A DNA stretch of 64,000 nt from CAZSDU01 sp964605775 (GTDB taxonomy: Bacteria > Bacteroidota > Bacteroidia > Bacteroidales > FEN-979): the NCBI GenBank assembly GCA_964605775.1, contig CAZSDU010000009.1, positions 28,079 through 92,078 of the forward strand. Direction: 5' to 3'. How positions within the stretch are numbered: the first letter of the stretch is position 1; each line of letters starts with the position of its first letter. Shown piece after piece: positions 26,611-35,757 of this stretch. Made by a program: the position numbers and the translations under genes. Under the pieces are notes generated by a model, which worked only from the letters and a program-made list of their open reading frames with translations, did not search any database and was not told where the DNA came from.

Positions 26611-27273
26611 ATGAATAATTTATCTGTCAAAGAAAAAAAGTATCAAAGGGCAATTTCAGGGTTTAAATTTATCAGGAATGTCAATTTCCTGAGGACCTTA
26701 AGAGTGTTTCTTTCGAGCAGGCATAAGGGCATATGTCTTTTATACGGCAAGGCCACATTTGAGTCGCATAAGACAGCCAGAATGGAGGTTAAAAATGGCG
26801 TATTTCAGTTTAATCGTTCCTGGACCAAAAAAAATCCATTTCCTTCCATGCTGACCCTTGAGGAAAATGCAAGATTGCAGGTTAATGGAGATTTCCGGAT
26901 ATTTTCAGGTTCCCGAGTTTTGGTATGGGTAAATTCGACTTTGATACTGGGAAGTGGATATATCAATAATAATCTTATTCTTTCCTGTTACGACAGAATT
27001 GAAATCGGACATGACGTAGCCATTTCCGAAAATGTTTGTATCAGGGATTCGGATAATCATGATATATTAAATTCCGATCATGTAAAAACCCAAGCGGTTA
27101 AGATCGGCAATCATGTCTGGATTGGGACTAATGTCATCATTTTAAAAGGGGTAACCATCGGGGATGGCGCTGTCATTGCTGCCGGTGCCGTAGTGAATAA
27201 GGATATTCCCCCGGGTTGTCTGGCTGGCGGCGTTCCGGCCAGGGTGCTGAAAGCGTCAATAGAATGGAAATAA
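26611..27273 (+). CDS. Left-handed beta-helix (hexapeptide) acyltransferase
   Basis: A 220-residue acyltransferase of the maltose O-acetyltransferase/WbbJ type. The C-terminal part shows hexapeptide repeats and the active-site region: IEIGHDVAISENVCIRDSDN, then VKIGNHVWIGTNVIILKGV and IGDGAVIAAGAVVNKDIPPG. The catalytic His is likely in DNHDI. Such enzymes add acetyl groups to sugars of surface glycans. It is the only plus-strand gene in the polysaccharide locus, with its own promoter, so its expression may be uncoupled from the rest, as expected of a glycan-modifying gene. Confidence 0.92.
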   Translation: MNNLSVKEKKYQRAISGFKFIRNVNFLRTLRVFLSSRHKGICLLYGKATFESHKTARMEVKNGVFQFNRSWTKKNPFPSMLTLEENARLQVNGDFRIFSGSRVLVWVNSTLILGSGYINNNLILSCYDRIEIGHDVAISENVCIRDSDNHDILNSDHVKTQAVKIGNHVWIGTNVIILKGVTIGDGAVIAAGAVVNKDIPPGCLAGGVPARVLKASIEWK

Positions 27274-27279
27274 ACAATG

Positions 27280-28203
27280 TTAGAGGTATGGGTTATCGTG
27301 TAACTGCTTGTTGAACAGATTTCTTGTGTGCCATCCAATAGCCCTGACATAGGAGTAAAAGAAATTCAATTTTCCACGGATCAGGAAAGAAAATGCATTT
27401 TTTGGTATGGCCACCGTAAATTGATACAGGATACCCATTAGAAAATCCCTGCCAAAGATATTCCTCCTCATAAACACAATACGGTTCCTGTTGAGGTAAT
27501 AAATTTTCATCGGGTTGAGTTTCCCGACGGATATAGATTCCTTATGAAACACTATTGAATTATGGACATACCATATTTTATACCCGGCTCTTTTTATCCT
27601 GTAGCTCCAATCCGCTTCTTCATAATACAGAAAAAAGGTATATGACATCATTCCGATTTCCTTGATGACCTTCATGGGTACCATCATGGCGGCCCCATGG
27701 GCATAGGCAGTTTCGCGATCCTGGTTGTACTGCCCTTTATCCCTTTGCCTGTATCCGATTGCAAAGCTTCTCATGGTCCATGGATTAATCTCGGTATACC
27801 CGGCATACTGTATCAGGGTGGGATCATAAAAAAATCTGATTTTGGGACTGATGGCGCCGATTCCCGGATCAGCCATGAATTTTTGAATCAGGGGTTCCAG
27901 AAATCCTTTATCGACGACCGTGTCATTGTTCAAAAGTAAAACATATTCCCCCTGTGCACGCATCAGTCCGAGGTTGTTGCCCCCTGCAAAGCCGTAATTA
28001 ATAGGGCTTTCATATAGGATTACCCCCGGGTACCGCCGCTTGATGATTTTCGGATCATCTTCCTGAGAACAATTGTCAATGATGATGATTTCAATGTTAG
28101 GATAGGAAATTTTTGTCAGGGATTCAATCATGTCACAAGTGACCTCTGACTGGTTATAATTAACCGAAACAATGGATACAAGCGGGTAAGTATGTTTTAA
28201 CAT
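27280..28203 (-). CDS. Glycosyltransferase family 2, rhamnosyltransferase-like (first of a tandem pair)
   Basis: A 307-residue GT2. Motifs: VSIVSVNYNQSEVTCDMIESL at the N-terminus, NNDTVVDKGFLEPL for the metal-binding region, and YYEEADWSYRIKRAGYKIWY for the catalytic base region. The last 60 residues are a membrane-associated amphipathic tail. This form is frequent among rhamnosyltransferases of O-antigen clusters. It is a close paralogue of the next gene upstream, 9 bases away. Confidence 0.9.
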   Translation of the reverse strand: MLKHTYPLVSIVSVNYNQSEVTCDMIESLTKISYPNIEIIIIDNCSQEDDPKIIKRRYPGVILYESPINYGFAGGNNLGLMRAQGEYVLLLNNDTVVDKGFLEPLIQKFMADPGIGAISPKIRFFYDPTLIQYAGYTEINPWTMRSFAIGYRQRDKGQYNQDRETAYAHGAAMMVPMKVIKEIGMMSYTFFLYYEEADWSYRIKRAGYKIWYVHNSIVFHKESISVGKLNPMKIYYLNRNRIVFMRRNIFGRDFLMGILYQFTVAIPKNAFSFLIRGKLNFFYSYVRAIGWHTRNLFNKQLHDNPYL

Positions 28204-28212
28204 AAGAAATGA

Positions 28213-29142
28213 TCAGGACAATCTAGGACTTTCATGGATTTCTTTGCTGAACATGGTTTTTATATGCCAGCGGATGGCTTTAAGATAGGCGGTAAAAAGA
28301 TGGAATTGTCTTTTTAATAGAAAAACCCCGGCATTTTTAGGAATGGCGATGAAAACCTGATAAAGGATGGAGATGAGGGCTACCCAGCCTTTGATATTTC
28401 TCCTCAGGTAAAGCATCCGGTTTCTGCTTAAATAGTAGATTTTCAAGGGACTCATTGAGCCTGTAGAAATGGAATCCTTATGATAAACAATTGAATTGTG
28501 GATGTACCAGACTTTGTATCCTGCATCTTTAATTCTTTGAATCCAGTCGAGCTCTTCATAATACAGGAAAAAAATATCTGCCATCAGCCCTACTTCTCTG
28601 ACTACCTGTATGGGCAGCATCATGGCAGCACCAAAGGCATAGTTAGTGAGGGAATCTCTGTCGTACTGTCCCTTGTCATTCTCGTTAAACCCAATGCTGA
28701 AATGGCGAATGGTAAAAGGATTGATGGTTGTAAAACCGGCATATTGGATGATGTCGGGGTGATAAAAATAGCGGATTTTCGGGCTGACAACCCCAACTTC
28801 CGCATCTTCTTCCAGTTTTTTCACCAGGGGTTCAAGAAAACCGGGTTCGACCTCTGTATCATTGTTGATCAATAACAGATACTTTCCTTTAGCGATACGA
28901 ATACCAAGATTATTTCCCCCTGCAAAGCCAAGATTTTGTTCGCTTTTTATGAAAATTATTTCCGGGTATTTTTCTTTGATCATGGATGGATCTTTTGTCG
29001 GAGAACCATTATCCACCACAATAATTTCGATACAAGGGTAGGAGATATGCAGCAGGGATTCGATCAGCTCGCAGGTCACCTCAGGCTGATCATAGTTTAC
29101 GGTGATGATTGAAACCAGTGGGGAAGCTGATGATTTTTCCAT
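28213..29142 (-). CDS. Glycosyltransferase family 2, rhamnosyltransferase-like (second of a tandem pair)
   Basis: A 309-residue GT2 with the same sequence landmarks as its neighbour: VSIITVNYDQPEVTCELIESL, NNDTEVEPGFLEPL and YYEELDWIQRIKDAGYKVWY. Similarity extends through the C-terminal tail (YYLSRNRMLYLRRNI against YYLNRNRIVFMRRNI). This is a tandem duplication with divergence, probably giving two consecutive or alternative linkages in the repeat unit. Confidence 0.9.
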   Translation of the reverse strand: MEKSSASPLVSIITVNYDQPEVTCELIESLLHISYPCIEIIVVDNGSPTKDPSMIKEKYPEIIFIKSEQNLGFAGGNNLGIRIAKGKYLLLINNDTEVEPGFLEPLVKKLEEDAEVGVVSPKIRYFYHPDIIQYAGFTTINPFTIRHFSIGFNENDKGQYDRDSLTNYAFGAAMMLPIQVVREVGLMADIFFLYYEELDWIQRIKDAGYKVWYIHNSIVYHKDSISTGSMSPLKIYYLSRNRMLYLRRNIKGWVALISILYQVFIAIPKNAGVFLLKRQFHLFTAYLKAIRWHIKTMFSKEIHESPRLS

Positions 29143-29156
29143 ACTATTCCGACAAA

Positions 29157-29264
29157 CTATTGATCTTTTTTCATATTGTTTTTATGTTGCAGATAACCTG
29201 CAAGAAATCCGATGGGGGTAAAGAGCACAAACCCGATTAAAATATAGACAATTACACCTTCCAT
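29157..29264 (-). CDS. Small single-helix membrane protein, 35 residues
   Basis: A short frame between two glycosyltransferase genes encodes MEGVIVYILIGFVLFTPIGF followed by LAGYLQHKNNMKKDQ. It has one hydrophobic helix with two internal glycine/proline breaks and a basic tail. It is co-oriented, begins 17 bases after the upstream gene stops and ends 14 bases before the next gene starts, so it fits the operon spacing. No convincing Shine-Dalgarno sequence is seen, but that is common in this phylum. It could be a regulatory or stabilising subunit of a membrane glycosyltransferase or of Wzy, or a chance frame. Confidence 0.4.
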   Translation of the reverse strand: MEGVIVYILIGFVLFTPIGFLAGYLQHKNNMKKDQ

Positions 29265-29281
29265 GGTCTATGACTTACGCC

Positions 29282-30154
29282 TTAATATTTGTTTGAATCA
29301 ATGGTTTCATAATCTCCTTTCTGCTTTACGAAATACTCCCTGATCCTTTTAAATTCCTTGAAAACACGAATGGCAATGGCATTGATGAAGGGTCCTTCGC
29401 GTTTCAGGGATCGATCGATCATCCATACGACAGATTTTTTAGAGCGTAAGGGTACGACTTTACCGAATTTGGTAAGTTGCCAGGCCATATATCCATCTTC
29501 TCCTCTTTTTATGATCGTATTCCATCCACCTGTTTTATACGCCAGTTCTTTAACCATTCCGAAGCTGTACCCGCAAACGCTTAATTCCGGTCTTTTAATT
29601 CCTCTCAGGGAATGGACAAAATATTTTACAAATTCATAAATGGCAAATCCAATCCGGAATTTATTCAGGTTTTCCTTATAAAAGGAAGCTTGTCCGTAAA
29701 CGCCGGCCACACCGTCTTGCTGAAGTTTATTGACCATGCATTCCACCCAATCCGGAGGATAAATGGTATCAGCATCTACAGTAAGATAATATTTGCCTTT
29801 GGAAACATCCATGGCTGCCTGTCTTGCGTTTCCTACGCCTTTTTTCGTTTCGAGCACATATTTTATTCCGGTTTTCTTAATGATTTCGCTGGTTTTATCC
29901 TGTGAATTATTATCTGTACAGATAATCTCCAATGGAAAAGTGCTTCTCTGGTCTGCCAGGGAAGAAATGGTTCTCAGGATATAATGTTCTTCGTTATAAG
30001 CAATGATTCCGACAGAGACAAGCGGGTTTTCACTTACAAGTCCTTCCACTTTTGAACGGATGGACTGGTATACTGATTCCGGAATGTCCTCAGCAGTTTT
30101 AAAATTAAACCAGTGAGCTCTGACCCATTTGGGAACGATGAGGTTGGGAAACAT
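29282..30154 (-). CDS. Glycosyltransferase family 2
   Basis: A 290-residue GT2 with VSVGIIAYNEEHYILRTISSL, the donor-binding LEIICTDNNSQDKTSEI, the metal motif LTVDADTIYPPDWV and RGEDGYMAWQLTKFGKV towards the end. The N-terminal 50 residues (LIVPKWVRAHWFNF) are an unusual extension before the GT-A domain. It follows the Wzy/WaaL-like gene by 11 bases. It probably adds one sugar to the lipid-linked repeat unit. Confidence 0.9.
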   Translation of the reverse strand: MFPNLIVPKWVRAHWFNFKTAEDIPESVYQSIRSKVEGLVSENPLVSVGIIAYNEEHYILRTISSLADQRSTFPLEIICTDNNSQDKTSEIIKKTGIKYVLETKKGVGNARQAAMDVSKGKYYLTVDADTIYPPDWVECMVNKLQQDGVAGVYGQASFYKENLNKFRIGFAIYEFVKYFVHSLRGIKRPELSVCGYSFGMVKELAYKTGGWNTIIKRGEDGYMAWQLTKFGKVVPLRSKKSVVWMIDRSLKREGPFINAIAIRVFKEFKRIREYFVKQKGDYETIDSNKY

Positions 30155-30165
30155 GCTGGGTGGGT

Positions 30166-31644
30166 TTAAGTGGGTTTAACGGTTTGTGTTTTCGCTAAAA
30201 GTTCAAATTTTTTATCCAATTGCGGTCCCATAAAGAGATAAGCCATAGATGCATAAACCATGATACCAGTAGGAAATTGTCCTAAAATCGCGTTACCATA
30301 GCTGGCCCAGATAACGCCAAAGAAACCACAGAGCAAGGCCGCCTCCTTAGCGAAAAGCTCTTGGTTTTTTATCTGAAACATAACGATATAGGAACTTTTA
30401 CCAATGATATAAAAAATGATAAACATATGGAGAAAAAGGCCGACAATCCCCACATCCGCCCAAATCAGCACAAACCAGCTATCCGTAGCGATATTGGCAA
30501 GAAAAGCATCAGGTGTATAGGCCAGCGCCCTGGCCCCGGAATGCCCTACGCCACCGCCAAATGGCCTGGTTTTCAGATATTCTTGGAAGAGTCGCTGGTT
30601 TGATATCCTGACCATATAGGAAGCATCGTCTTCGGGAGTAAAGGCGGTTCGCATACGGTAAATCTGGTAATTGCTGTTTCCTAAAGTAGTGAAAGCAAAA
30701 AACACATAAACTGGAACCAAAACAGAGGCACCGATAATGATTGACTTAATATTTTTTCGCAAAACCAGGTAAAGCACCATACCGGCAAATGGAATGGAGA
30801 TGGCGCCACGGGTTCCTGAGGCCGACATGCCATAGAAGCTTGCAGCCATGACAATCCCCCAGAAGACTTTTTTCCTGATATTTTTTTCATTCATCATAAT
30901 GATCAGGGCGATTATCCCAATATGACCCTGGGCCGCTCCAAACTGTCCTGCATCTGTATAAAAGGAAAATGCCCTCAGGTTGCCCCAGATAACATGGGTT
31001 ACAGCGCCACCGGCATCCAGCCACCTTTGTTCCCAGGGGTCGGGACCGATATAGAGCTGCATAAAGGCTTTTACCGACCCAAGAATGGAAAATATTCCCC
31101 AGATTGCCAGAAATTTATTCAAATGCCGGGGTTCGTTATAAATCATATAGATTAGCGGGATGACCATCATCATGTAAAAGGCAATCCCCCGCATGGACGA
31201 GAACCAGGCAGCTTTGCTGATGGCTTCCGGATTGAAGAGTTCTGCAACAATATAGATAAACCAGATCACGGAGAAGATGACCAGGTCATTATTCAGTATC
31301 TTGATGCTGATTTTATCTTCGAAATAATGAAAAAATATAGCAATATAGATGGTGACCAGGGTGATATCCATAACAGGACCCAGGGTGGCTGGAATGTAGC
31401 GGGTAAGCCCCATCAGGATGAAATTCAGAATAAATGCAGTGGTCAGTCCAATTTCAGGTTTGAAGATCAAACGGTTGAGAAACAAGACCATCACCGGGAG
31501 GACCAGCAATATTGCGGCGACCGTAAAGCCTCCAATGGCAATGACATATCCTATCCCGATAGCGATGATGATGATCGCACCAAAAATATCAGGCCTTCTT
31601 AGTTTTTCAGGTCCTGCAGGATATAAAATCGGGTTATTGCTCAA
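30166..31644 (-). CDS. O-antigen ligase/polymerase (Wzy/WaaL-like) membrane protein
   Basis: A 492-residue protein with about twelve hydrophobic helices. A large periplasmic loop near residues 330-400 (about YMVRISNQRLFQEYLKTRPFGGGVGHSG) carries the glycine-rich, arginine-bearing pattern of O-antigen ligase/Wzy proteins. It sits directly after the flippase gene and overlaps it by 11 bases, which favours a Wzy polymerase role in a Wzx/Wzy pathway. WaaL-type ligation cannot be excluded by sequence alone. Confidence 0.85.
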   Translation of the reverse strand: MSNNPILYPAGPEKLRRPDIFGAIIIIAIGIGYVIAIGGFTVAAILLVLPVMVLFLNRLIFKPEIGLTTAFILNFILMGLTRYIPATLGPVMDITLVTIYIAIFFHYFEDKISIKILNNDLVIFSVIWFIYIVAELFNPEAISKAAWFSSMRGIAFYMMMVIPLIYMIYNEPRHLNKFLAIWGIFSILGSVKAFMQLYIGPDPWEQRWLDAGGAVTHVIWGNLRAFSFYTDAGQFGAAQGHIGIIALIIMMNEKNIRKKVFWGIVMAASFYGMSASGTRGAISIPFAGMVLYLVLRKNIKSIIIGASVLVPVYVFFAFTTLGNSNYQIYRMRTAFTPEDDASYMVRISNQRLFQEYLKTRPFGGGVGHSGARALAYTPDAFLANIATDSWFVLIWADVGIVGLFLHMFIIFYIIGKSSYIVMFQIKNQELFAKEAALLCGFFGVIWASYGNAILGQFPTGIMVYASMAYLFMGPQLDKKFELLAKTQTVKPT

Positions 31645-33037
31645 TGGTATATTTTTTATCCTTGATAATTTGCTTTAATCTCAGGCCATAAGCTTTATAC
31701 AGGTTAAACCCATACCTGAAAATATTTAAAAATGAGATGTCAACTTCCTGTTTTAAGAACCGATACCCAACGATCAGTCCGACACAACTGAAGAAAACGG
31801 TGGCGAACGCCACAAATAGAAGAATGGTGGTAACTTCCCATTCCGGGAAAAAGTAATGCAGCCCAAAAACCGCGATCAGATCTCCGATGATATTAGCGCC
31901 AACCATCCATAAGATTTTATAGAAATTTTTTTGGGGTTTGTTTAAACTATCTAAGGCAACTCCAGTAAACCGGTCAAGAGGGAGTAATAAGGAATAAATG
32001 ATAAACACCATCAGAATATTGGATAATCCTTCAAGCGAACTTAAATATTGGGAACCCCCCAGAATAATAATGAAAACCTTATTCAGGAAAAAGCTGATGA
32101 CAGCAATGACAATAAATAAATAGACGATAGAACCGGTGTAAGAGTAATATAATTTCTTAAACTCGTCAATATTATTTTCAAGGCTTGCCTTTGAAAGTTT
32201 TGGAAAGGCTGTATTGGCAAAGCTGATCAATGGGATTTCGATAACATCCAAAAATTTCAAAGGAATGGCGTAAAGAGCAACGCCGGTCGGACCTAAAAAC
32301 GCACTGAATGAAATGATGAAACTATCGGCTCCCTTTAGTAAACTGCTCCCGATCCTGGTCAACATGGAGAACTTCCCATAGGTGAGTAAAATCTTTGCCT
32401 TTTCCTTTGAAAAATGCCGGATATACTCTCCCCCTGTCCATTTTTTAACCAGGCAGAATACCGAAGTTAAAGTATGTGTAATGACATAGATCAGAACCAC
32501 GAGAGTGGTGTCAATTCTAAGGAAAATATATGCTAAGAGAATAACAATCAGAAAAGAGATCAGGTTAAAAAACCTGAGCCAGAATATCTTTGCAAAAGCT
32601 AGGTCAGCTTGAAGGATAGACCAGGCATAATTCCACGGCATGGAAACAATGGCATAAATCGGATACCAGTAACAGAAAACATCGTATCCGCTGGAGGCAA
32701 GGGTTGTGGGGATGATCAGAATTAAAACCCATAAAAGCACAGTGATGACGATTAAAATAAGAATTCCCAACACCCAGCTTGATCCAAGATAGGATTTTCT
32801 TTCTTCGGCGTTGGGGGAGGATAAATACCTGACGATGGCATCCCTGGTTAGTCCCCATCTGAGCATATCAACAAGAGCTGCAGGGGTGACGAAAAGCACC
32901 CATTTACCAAAATCCTGAATGTCGAGTATCCTGATCAGGATCATAAATGACAGCAACCCCATTACAGCGGAGGTGAAGTTGGCTGCCAAGGAAAGAAAGT
33001 TGAGATCCTTTATTATGCGAAGAAAAAATTTTTTCAA
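31634..33037 (-). CDS. Oligosaccharide flippase family protein (Wzx-like)
   Basis: A 467-residue polytopic protein with about twelve to fourteen helices, of the MATE/MOP flippase superfamily. The N-terminal SLAANFTSAVMGLLSFMILI and IQDFGKWVLFVTPAAL are typical of polysaccharide-transporter (PST) members. It should flip undecaprenyl-linked repeat units across the inner membrane. Context is strong: Wzz-like protein upstream, Wzy/WaaL-like protein downstream. Confidence 0.9.
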   Translation of the reverse strand: MKKFFLRIIKDLNFLSLAANFTSAVMGLLSFMILIRILDIQDFGKWVLFVTPAALVDMLRWGLTRDAIVRYLSSPNAEERKSYLGSSWVLGILILIVITVLLWVLILIIPTTLASSGYDVFCYWYPIYAIVSMPWNYAWSILQADLAFAKIFWLRFFNLISFLIVILLAYIFLRIDTTLVVLIYVITHTLTSVFCLVKKWTGGEYIRHFSKEKAKILLTYGKFSMLTRIGSSLLKGADSFIISFSAFLGPTGVALYAIPLKFLDVIEIPLISFANTAFPKLSKASLENNIDEFKKLYYSYTGSIVYLFIVIAVISFFLNKVFIIILGGSQYLSSLEGLSNILMVFIIYSLLLPLDRFTGVALDSLNKPQKNFYKILWMVGANIIGDLIAVFGLHYFFPEWEVTTILLFVAFATVFFSCVGLIVGYRFLKQEVDISFLNIFRYGFNLYKAYGLRLKQIIKDKKYTIEQ

Positions 33038-33087
33038 TGATCAATGTTCAATACAATGGTTAAGGCAATCTTGACTATTTCATCACA

Positions 33088-35757
33088 TCAGATGACATTT
33101 TTCTCCCTGAATTGTAACATCAGTATTCTTTTCAAAGCTCTTCTGAATTTTGATCTTTGTTTGGGAAGTTCACCCAGGGTGGTATCAAGATAGATGAGTT
33201 CAACGCCATTCAGTACGATCTGGGCATTGTTTCTGATGACAGATGAAATCGCATTAAGGGCTGAAGCGTCTGCTGATGTCCATGACCGATTGGCACGGGT
33301 CACTAAGAGTGCAAGATCAAATTTCTGAATCAATTCCATGGGATATGGGTTATTGATCAGGGAAGGGATTTCAACGAAGATATAATCATAGCTGCTTGAA
33401 TCCAGGTGTTCAAACCCTTTCATGAGGTCCGAGAAATCATTGGTTTCAAAGAAATTTTCCCGGATAACATATTGGATTTCATCCTCGTTGGCAGGGATCA
33501 GTTCTCCCGAATTGGTATAACCCTGGCTTCCTGGTTGTTCCTTGATGTAGTTGAGAAATAGAACATTTTCGCCGAATGATCTCATTTTCCGGGACACTTC
33601 TCTGGCAATGGTTGTTTTTCCTTCGGTATCACGGGTACTGAATAGGAGTATTAGAACTGGTTTTTTCTCGATGTTCTCCAGGTTATGAAGTAATGACAGT
33701 TTTATATTCTGAACAATCATTTCTACCAGTCGGGGGAGGATAAATCCTATATCTACCGCGTAAATCTGCTGGGCAATCTGTGGATAGATTCCGGCCAGTT
33801 TAAGTTTGATGAATTTTTCTGCGCGTTCTGGCGTTTTGATGGTGGTATCAAAAAACTCCATGGCGATCAGCAAGGCCAGAATCAATACGAAACCAATGAA
33901 ACCTGCAATCATAACAAGGATCATTCCTCTTCCGCGCAAGGGATGCAGAGGGTAAAACGGAGGATCGACGACTTTTAGGTTTGAGGTCAATTCATCATCC
34001 TGTTGCCTGAGTTTCGCCATATTAAGGTCATGGAGGATGGTCAGGAACTCTTCTTCCGTTACCCCGATAAGCCTTTCTATCCGTTTCATTTCTGCTCCGA
34101 GGGGTGCAAAAACTTCAAAAACCTGTTTGTAATATTTTTTTCTCTCCGCTAAAACCCTCAATGCTGCTTTGCTTTCCTCATAAGCGATCACATTATCCAG
34201 CCAGGAGGTAAGAAGTTCTTTCATGGGCAATCCTTCCACGCTGTTGTTGACCATATATAGGCGGTCAATCTGATTTTTAATTTCCAGTTTCAGGTGTTCG
34301 ACTTTGGCTTTTAGGTTGGCCAACTGAATAATTGTGGCCGAGTCATTTCCAAGGTCAATTTCGATATTGGCAATTTGCATGGTGGTCTCAGAAAGTTCTG
34401 TCCTGAGTCTTAGGATAGCGCTGGTATTCAATGAAAGCTTGGCATGGGCTTCAAGTTTTCGCTCAATGATTTTTATGGCAGCATCGGATGAGGCATAAGC
34501 AATTTGTTTGTTCTGATAGGTAACATCGAGATCTTCTTTGGTGGAAGCGATCACCTTTGTCTGTTCATAATAATTGATGATGTTGTTTCTTTCGTTAAAA
34601 AGAAGTAAGTCGTTTTCTGCTTTTTGCAGGCGGCGCATGGCATCTTCCAGTTGTCTTTTAAAATACTGGATCACGGCATCGGTTTGATTTTGCTTGAGGA
34701 GTTTATAGTTTCTGATGAAGACCTTTGTTAAAAAGATCAGGGTTTGCTGACATATCCCGGGGTCGGGACAAGTATAGGACAGTTTTATTAAATCGCTGTT
34801 TTGGATACGGGAAATATTGATTCCTGAAAGGGCACGAATACTGTAAAATTTATCACTCTCCGAATTCCATAGCTGGTAAATGAAATTATAATCATTTTGA
34901 TGACCATAGGCCAGTAAACGTTTTACGATTCTGTCAAAAGAGGTGGTATCAGAACTGCTTCTCGAAATTTTTACATGGGTCATGGTATCCATTGAGGTAT
35001 AATAATCCATCATGGAGGAGGAATCTCGTGAGCCTGCCGGAGAGGGTTCAGGTTCATAATTTTCCTGTTGTGGAGGGGGAGAAGCCTGAGGTACTGATGT
35101 TTCTCCGATCATTAATTTCTGTCCCACCTCGAGGGAATTACTGCTTAACTGATTAGTTGTCATCAATTCATTGACGCTTATCCCTGCTGATTTTGAAATG
35201 GAATACATGGTTTCCCCGCGTTTCACAACATGAAATTTCTTTCTGGGTTTGGATTGCTTGATGTCGTTGCGGATGGATTCAAGGTTTTTATTGAATTCGT
35301 CTTCTTCTGAAGCTGGTTCAAGTATTTCAGAAGTTCCCTTTACCGGTGGGCGATAATACCTTTTATCATTTCTTTTTTCACGTTTAACTAGGTCTAATAC
35401 ATCGGGAGGGACTTTTGACAGGAGCTCTTCATAATTTTCTTTTGAGATATATCTGGGGTCATAATGATCAAGTAATAAATGCTGGGCCAGAAGGCTAACT
35501 GAAACTTCTTCAAGGGTTTGGCGGGCGCGAACCAGATTCATCAGGTTGTCATAGACAATCATTTTAGCCATCAGGTCCCCACTGGTTTGCTGAACAGAAT
35601 AACCTGAAGCAATGCCTGTATAAATCGTGGTTTCTGAATAATAATTTGCCTGTCCGCGTCGGGTTATAAAGTAGACAACGGCAGCAATGAGAAGGGGCAC
35701 CAGTATCAGCAGTAAAAGATGTCGTTGAATGAGCCTGATAAAATAGATTATCTTCAT
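33088..35757 (-). CDS. Wzz/BY-kinase-like polysaccharide co-polymerase with a LysM domain
   Basis: An 889-residue inner-membrane protein. Helix 1 (about residues 13-31) and helix 2 (611-633) enclose a long periplasmic region. That region contains a LysM domain at about 174-218 (FHVVKRGETMYSISKSAG ... LEVGQKLMIG), a Pro/Ser-rich linker and coiled coils at about 350-600. The cytoplasmic part (700-889) resembles a CpsD/Wzc ATPase. Its Walker A is altered to STRDTEGKTTIA, the Walker A' aspartate is missing (VLFLNYIKEQ), the Walker B ends in Glu (DYIFVEIPSL), and there is no C-terminal tyrosine cluster. Chain-length control is likely and kinase activity doubtful. LysM suggests peptidoglycan binding. 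It overlaps the TolC-like gene by one base. Confidence 0.88.
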   Translation of the reverse strand: MKIIYFIRLIQRHLLLLILVPLLIAAVVYFITRRGQANYYSETTIYTGIASGYSVQQTSGDLMAKMIVYDNLMNLVRARQTLEEVSVSLLAQHLLLDHYDPRYISKENYEELLSKVPPDVLDLVKREKRNDKRYYRPPVKGTSEILEPASEEDEFNKNLESIRNDIKQSKPRKKFHVVKRGETMYSISKSAGISVNELMTTNQLSSNSLEVGQKLMIGETSVPQASPPPQQENYEPEPSPAGSRDSSSMMDYYTSMDTMTHVKISRSSSDTTSFDRIVKRLLAYGHQNDYNFIYQLWNSESDKFYSIRALSGINISRIQNSDLIKLSYTCPDPGICQQTLIFLTKVFIRNYKLLKQNQTDAVIQYFKRQLEDAMRRLQKAENDLLLFNERNNIINYYEQTKVIASTKEDLDVTYQNKQIAYASSDAAIKIIERKLEAHAKLSLNTSAILRLRTELSETTMQIANIEIDLGNDSATIIQLANLKAKVEHLKLEIKNQIDRLYMVNNSVEGLPMKELLTSWLDNVIAYEESKAALRVLAERKKYYKQVFEVFAPLGAEMKRIERLIGVTEEEFLTILHDLNMAKLRQQDDELTSNLKVVDPPFYPLHPLRGRGMILVMIAGFIGFVLILALLIAMEFFDTTIKTPERAEKFIKLKLAGIYPQIAQQIYAVDIGFILPRLVEMIVQNIKLSLLHNLENIEKKPVLILLFSTRDTEGKTTIAREVSRKMRSFGENVLFLNYIKEQPGSQGYTNSGELIPANEDEIQYVIRENFFETNDFSDLMKGFEHLDSSSYDYIFVEIPSLINNPYPMELIQKFDLALLVTRANRSWTSADASALNAISSVIRNNAQIVLNGVELIYLDTTLGELPKQRSKFRRALKRILMLQFREKNVI

